Below are positions 62,157 through 64,000 of a DNA stretch of 64,000 bases, in pieces. Position 1 is the first letter of the stretch, and every line of letters starts with the position of its first letter. The notes below the pieces were generated by a model. That model was given only the letters and a program-made list of their open reading frames with translations, did no database searches and was not told where the DNA came from. The stretch covers positions 186,001 to 250,000 of the forward strand of contig JBPOFM010000005.1 in NCBI GenBank assembly GCA_051252455.1. The letters run 5' to 3'. This DNA is from JBPOFM01 sp051252455. Its GTDB lineage: Bacteria > Bacteroidota > Bacteroidia > Flavobacteriales > Flavobacteriaceae. The translations under genes and the position numbers were made by a program.

Positions 62157-63626
62157 TCAACTCATCCAATTAGTCTGTGCTTCAGGATTCCATTTGATGG
62201 TGGTTTTCTTGTTTTGTGTCCAGAATTCTATGGAACTACGTCCTGTTATGTCGCCAACTCCGAATTTTGATTCGTTCCAACCTCCAAAAGAGAAAGGTTC
62301 GCGTGGCACTGGAACTCCAATATTGACACCAATCATTCCTGCACTAGCTCTGTCCATGACTTGTTTTGCCAAACCTCCACTTTGGGTGAACACTGCTGCG
62401 GCGTTGCCGTAATTGGAACCGTTTTCTATTTCGATAGCTTCATCCAAATCTTTCGCACGAATAATCGAAATGACTGGTCCAAAAATTTCTTCACGAGCCA
62501 CTGACATATCTGTGGTTACGTAGTCTATTATAGTTGGGCCCACATAATAGCCTCCTTCTTTTCCTTTGACTGTTGTATTTCGTCCATCCAAAAGGATTTT
62601 AGCACCATTTTTTTCCGCTTCAGCAATATAACCTTCAATGCGTTCTTTGGCTTCTTTGGTGATTACTGAACCTAAATTATCGCCCGGAACAATTGCCTTT
62701 GCCTCTTCTACCATTCTATCAATGATATGTTGAACTTTATCCACACCAACCATGACCGAGGCTGCCATACATCGTTGACCAGCGCAGCCCGCCATTGAGG
62801 CAACAACATTAGATGCCGTCATTTCAAGATGAGCATCCGGTAAGACGATTAAGTGATTTTTTGCGCCACCAAGTGCAACGCAACGCTTCAAATTAGAAGT
62901 CGCTCGAATATAAACGAGTTTTGCCACTTTAGTTGAACCTACAAAAGACACTGCTTTGATATCTGGATGGTCGCAAATGGCCTCCACTACTTCCTTTCCA
63001 CCATTGACGATATTGAACACACCATCTGGAAGGCCAGCTTCTTTGAGTAATTCTGCCATGCGGACTGTACTCATTGGAACTAATTCCGATGGTTTCATGA
63101 CCATCGTGTTTCCTAACACCAATGCATTTGGAATCGTCCAATGTGGTACCATGTTCGGAAAGTTGAAAGGCGCAATTGATGCCACAACCCCTAACGGTTT
63201 ACGTTCAATACGACATTCAACACCTTTGCTTACTTCTTGAACTTCGTTGACAATTATTTGTGGAATGGAGACTGCAAATTCGCAGAGTTCCATGCTTTTT
63301 TCTACTTCGGCCTTGGCTTCACCATAGGTTTTACCATTTTCGAGTTGGACGAGTTTGGTCAATTCGTCCATGTTTTTTTCCAATAAGGAACGATATCTAA
63401 AAAAGATTTGAACACGTTCTTTAAAAGTCATGTCGGACCAAGCTGGAAAGGCTTTTTTTGCCGCTTGTACGGCTTCATCCACTTCTTTTGCTGTGGATAA
63501 CGGAATAGAAGAAATCTTGCTTCCATCTAATGGACTTAAGACGTCCATCGACTTTTGGCCGTTTCTTTCAAATTTACCGTTGATATAATTTTTTACTTCG
63601 GAGAGAGACTCACTTACCTGCATCAT
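62157..63626 (-). CDS. mmsA: CoA-acylating methylmalonate-semialdehyde dehydrogenase
   Basis: This is a 489-residue aldehyde dehydrogenase of the methylmalonate/malonate-semialdehyde type. It binds NAD and yields an acyl-CoA. The catalytic cysteine is in MAGCAGQRCMAASV, the NAD motif is FVGSTKVAKL, and GGAKNHLIVLPDAH, where other ALDHs have a glutamate block, is typical of MMSDH. A second Met three bases in (63623) may be the true start. It is followed by the class III aminotransferase, forming a beta-amino-acid or valine catabolic pair. Confidence 0.95.
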   Translation of the reverse strand: MMQVSESLSEVKNYINGKFERNGQKSMDVLSPLDGSKISSIPLSTAKEVDEAVQAAKKAFPAWSDMTFKERVQIFFRYRSLLEKNMDELTKLVQLENGKTYGEAKAEVEKSMELCEFAVSIPQIIVNEVQEVSKGVECRIERKPLGVVASIAPFNFPNMVPHWTIPNALVLGNTMVMKPSELVPMSTVRMAELLKEAGLPDGVFNIVNGGKEVVEAICDHPDIKAVSFVGSTKVAKLVYIRATSNLKRCVALGGAKNHLIVLPDAHLEMTASNVVASMAGCAGQRCMAASVMVGVDKVQHIIDRMVEEAKAIVPGDNLGSVITKEAKERIEGYIAEAEKNGAKILLDGRNTTVKGKEGGYYVGPTIIDYVTTDMSVAREEIFGPVISIIRAKDLDEAIEIENGSNYGNAAAVFTQSGGLAKQVMDRASAGMIGVNIGVPVPREPFSFGGWNESKFGVGDITGRSSIEFWTQNKKTTIKWNPEAQTNWMS

Positions 63627-63814
63627 CGTTTGGATTAATTTTCTAATTTTTAAACAAAAAATAAGAATGTCATAAAAATTTCACCACAAGGATGCATATT
63701 TCTATCTACATTCTAATCAAATATAGGAAATTAATATTGAAATGAAGATTTTTTTGAAAGACTAATAATTATTCAGACAAAAGACCGCTGTGCTGTTAGA
63801 ATCAAGAGCCAAGA

Positions 63815-64000
63815 CTATTCAATTTCCAAAGAAGTAAACTTGAAGGTACTTCCGTTAAACAAGCCTTTATCACTTAATTTTAAAGATGGAATTACGAGCA
63901 ATGCCATAAAAGACAATGTCATGTATGGTGCATTTAGTTTACTACCCAATTGTTTAGCCATAACATCTAAATCTGCATACATTTTTCCGATGGTTTTTCC
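63815..64000 (-). CDS. adenine deaminase, C-terminal end (partial)
   Basis: The last 61 codons of a minus-strand gene lie in the window; its start is outside. The visible part has APYMTLSFMALLVIPSLKLS, then DKGLFNGSTFKFTSLEIE and the stop. This resembles the C-terminus of adenine deaminase (P-F-M-T-L-S-F-x-A-L-x-V-I-P-x-L-K-L-T-D-x-G-L-F). These enzymes convert adenine to hypoxanthine. The identification rests only on the C-terminal motif. It lies 188 bases from the mmsA start, on the same strand and upstream of it. Confidence 0.7.
   Translation of the reverse strand, partial: GKTIGKMYADLDVMAKQLGSKLNAPYMTLSFMALLVIPSLKLSDKGLFNGSTFKFTSLEIE

Overview
The window looks like chromosomal DNA of a member of the Bacteroidota, most likely a marine-type Flavobacteriaceae. 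The reasons are the strongly AT-rich sequence, starts with little or no Shine-Dalgarno, a TTTG-N21-TAnnTTTG type promoter, several short lipoproteins of flavobacterial style, and a topoisomerase IV operon of the kind found in that group. No rRNA, tRNA or CRISPR array was seen. The species cannot be named from the sequence alone.

Region 1 (1-15675) is a cell-surface polysaccharide or glycan locus. It holds two asparagine-synthase-like amidotransferases, three GT4 glycosyltransferases, a PglC-like initiating sugar-phosphate transferase, a HAD protein and an ATP-grasp protein on the opposite strand, a DegT-type sugar aminotransferase, a membrane-bound CapD/PglF-like 4,6-dehydratase, a Wza-like outer-membrane export lipoprotein and a Wzc-like tyrosine autokinase. 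The enzyme set resembles the diacetylbacillosamine (pgl) route, with the acetyltransferase not visible. Region 2 (15679-24883) is mostly housekeeping: proline dehydrogenase, 3-dehydroquinate synthase, a DinB-like protein, an Lrp/AsnC regulator, an M14 carboxypeptidase, an XRE regulator, TerC and a methyltransferase.

Region 3 (25222-37557) is a compact hybrid NRPS-PKS cluster and the main specialised-metabolism feature. One protein reads A-T-KS-AT-ACP-aminotransferase. It is followed by a JmjC/cupin-8 iron oxygenase, a C-A-T-TE synthetase and an Sfp-type phosphopantetheinyl transferase. Read by hand, the A-domain codes suggest a proline-like starter and glycine as the second residue. The assembly would give a beta,gamma-diamino acid joined to glycine. 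Convergent to it is the parE / PH-like membrane protein / parC operon (37568-42637).

Region 4 (42638-53763) is accessory and repeat-rich. It contains a 21-bp tandem array, eight copies of a REP-like hairpin, three copies of a longer composite repeat around a CUB-like lipoprotein gene, and a GAF sensor histidine kinase with an in-frame 15-bp minisatellite inside its ATPase domain. It also holds an SRAP protein and a two-gene nucleotide-cyclase/membrane-effector operon that looks like a Pycsar antiphage system. A perfect 10-bp inverted repeat and attC-like palindromes bracket that operon, as expected for an integron-type cassette. Next to it is a second cassette-like pair (zinc-ribbon protein plus two-TM protein) of unknown role.

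Region 5 (53764-64000) returns to metabolic genes: a small operon (AhpD-like protein, Tat-exported haloacid-dehalogenase-like protein, SDR) with a TetR regulator and two matching palindromic operators, a DASS-family carboxylate transporter, a YheT-like hydrolase, a class III aminotransferase with methylmalonate-semialdehyde dehydrogenase, and the 3' end of an adenine deaminase gene.
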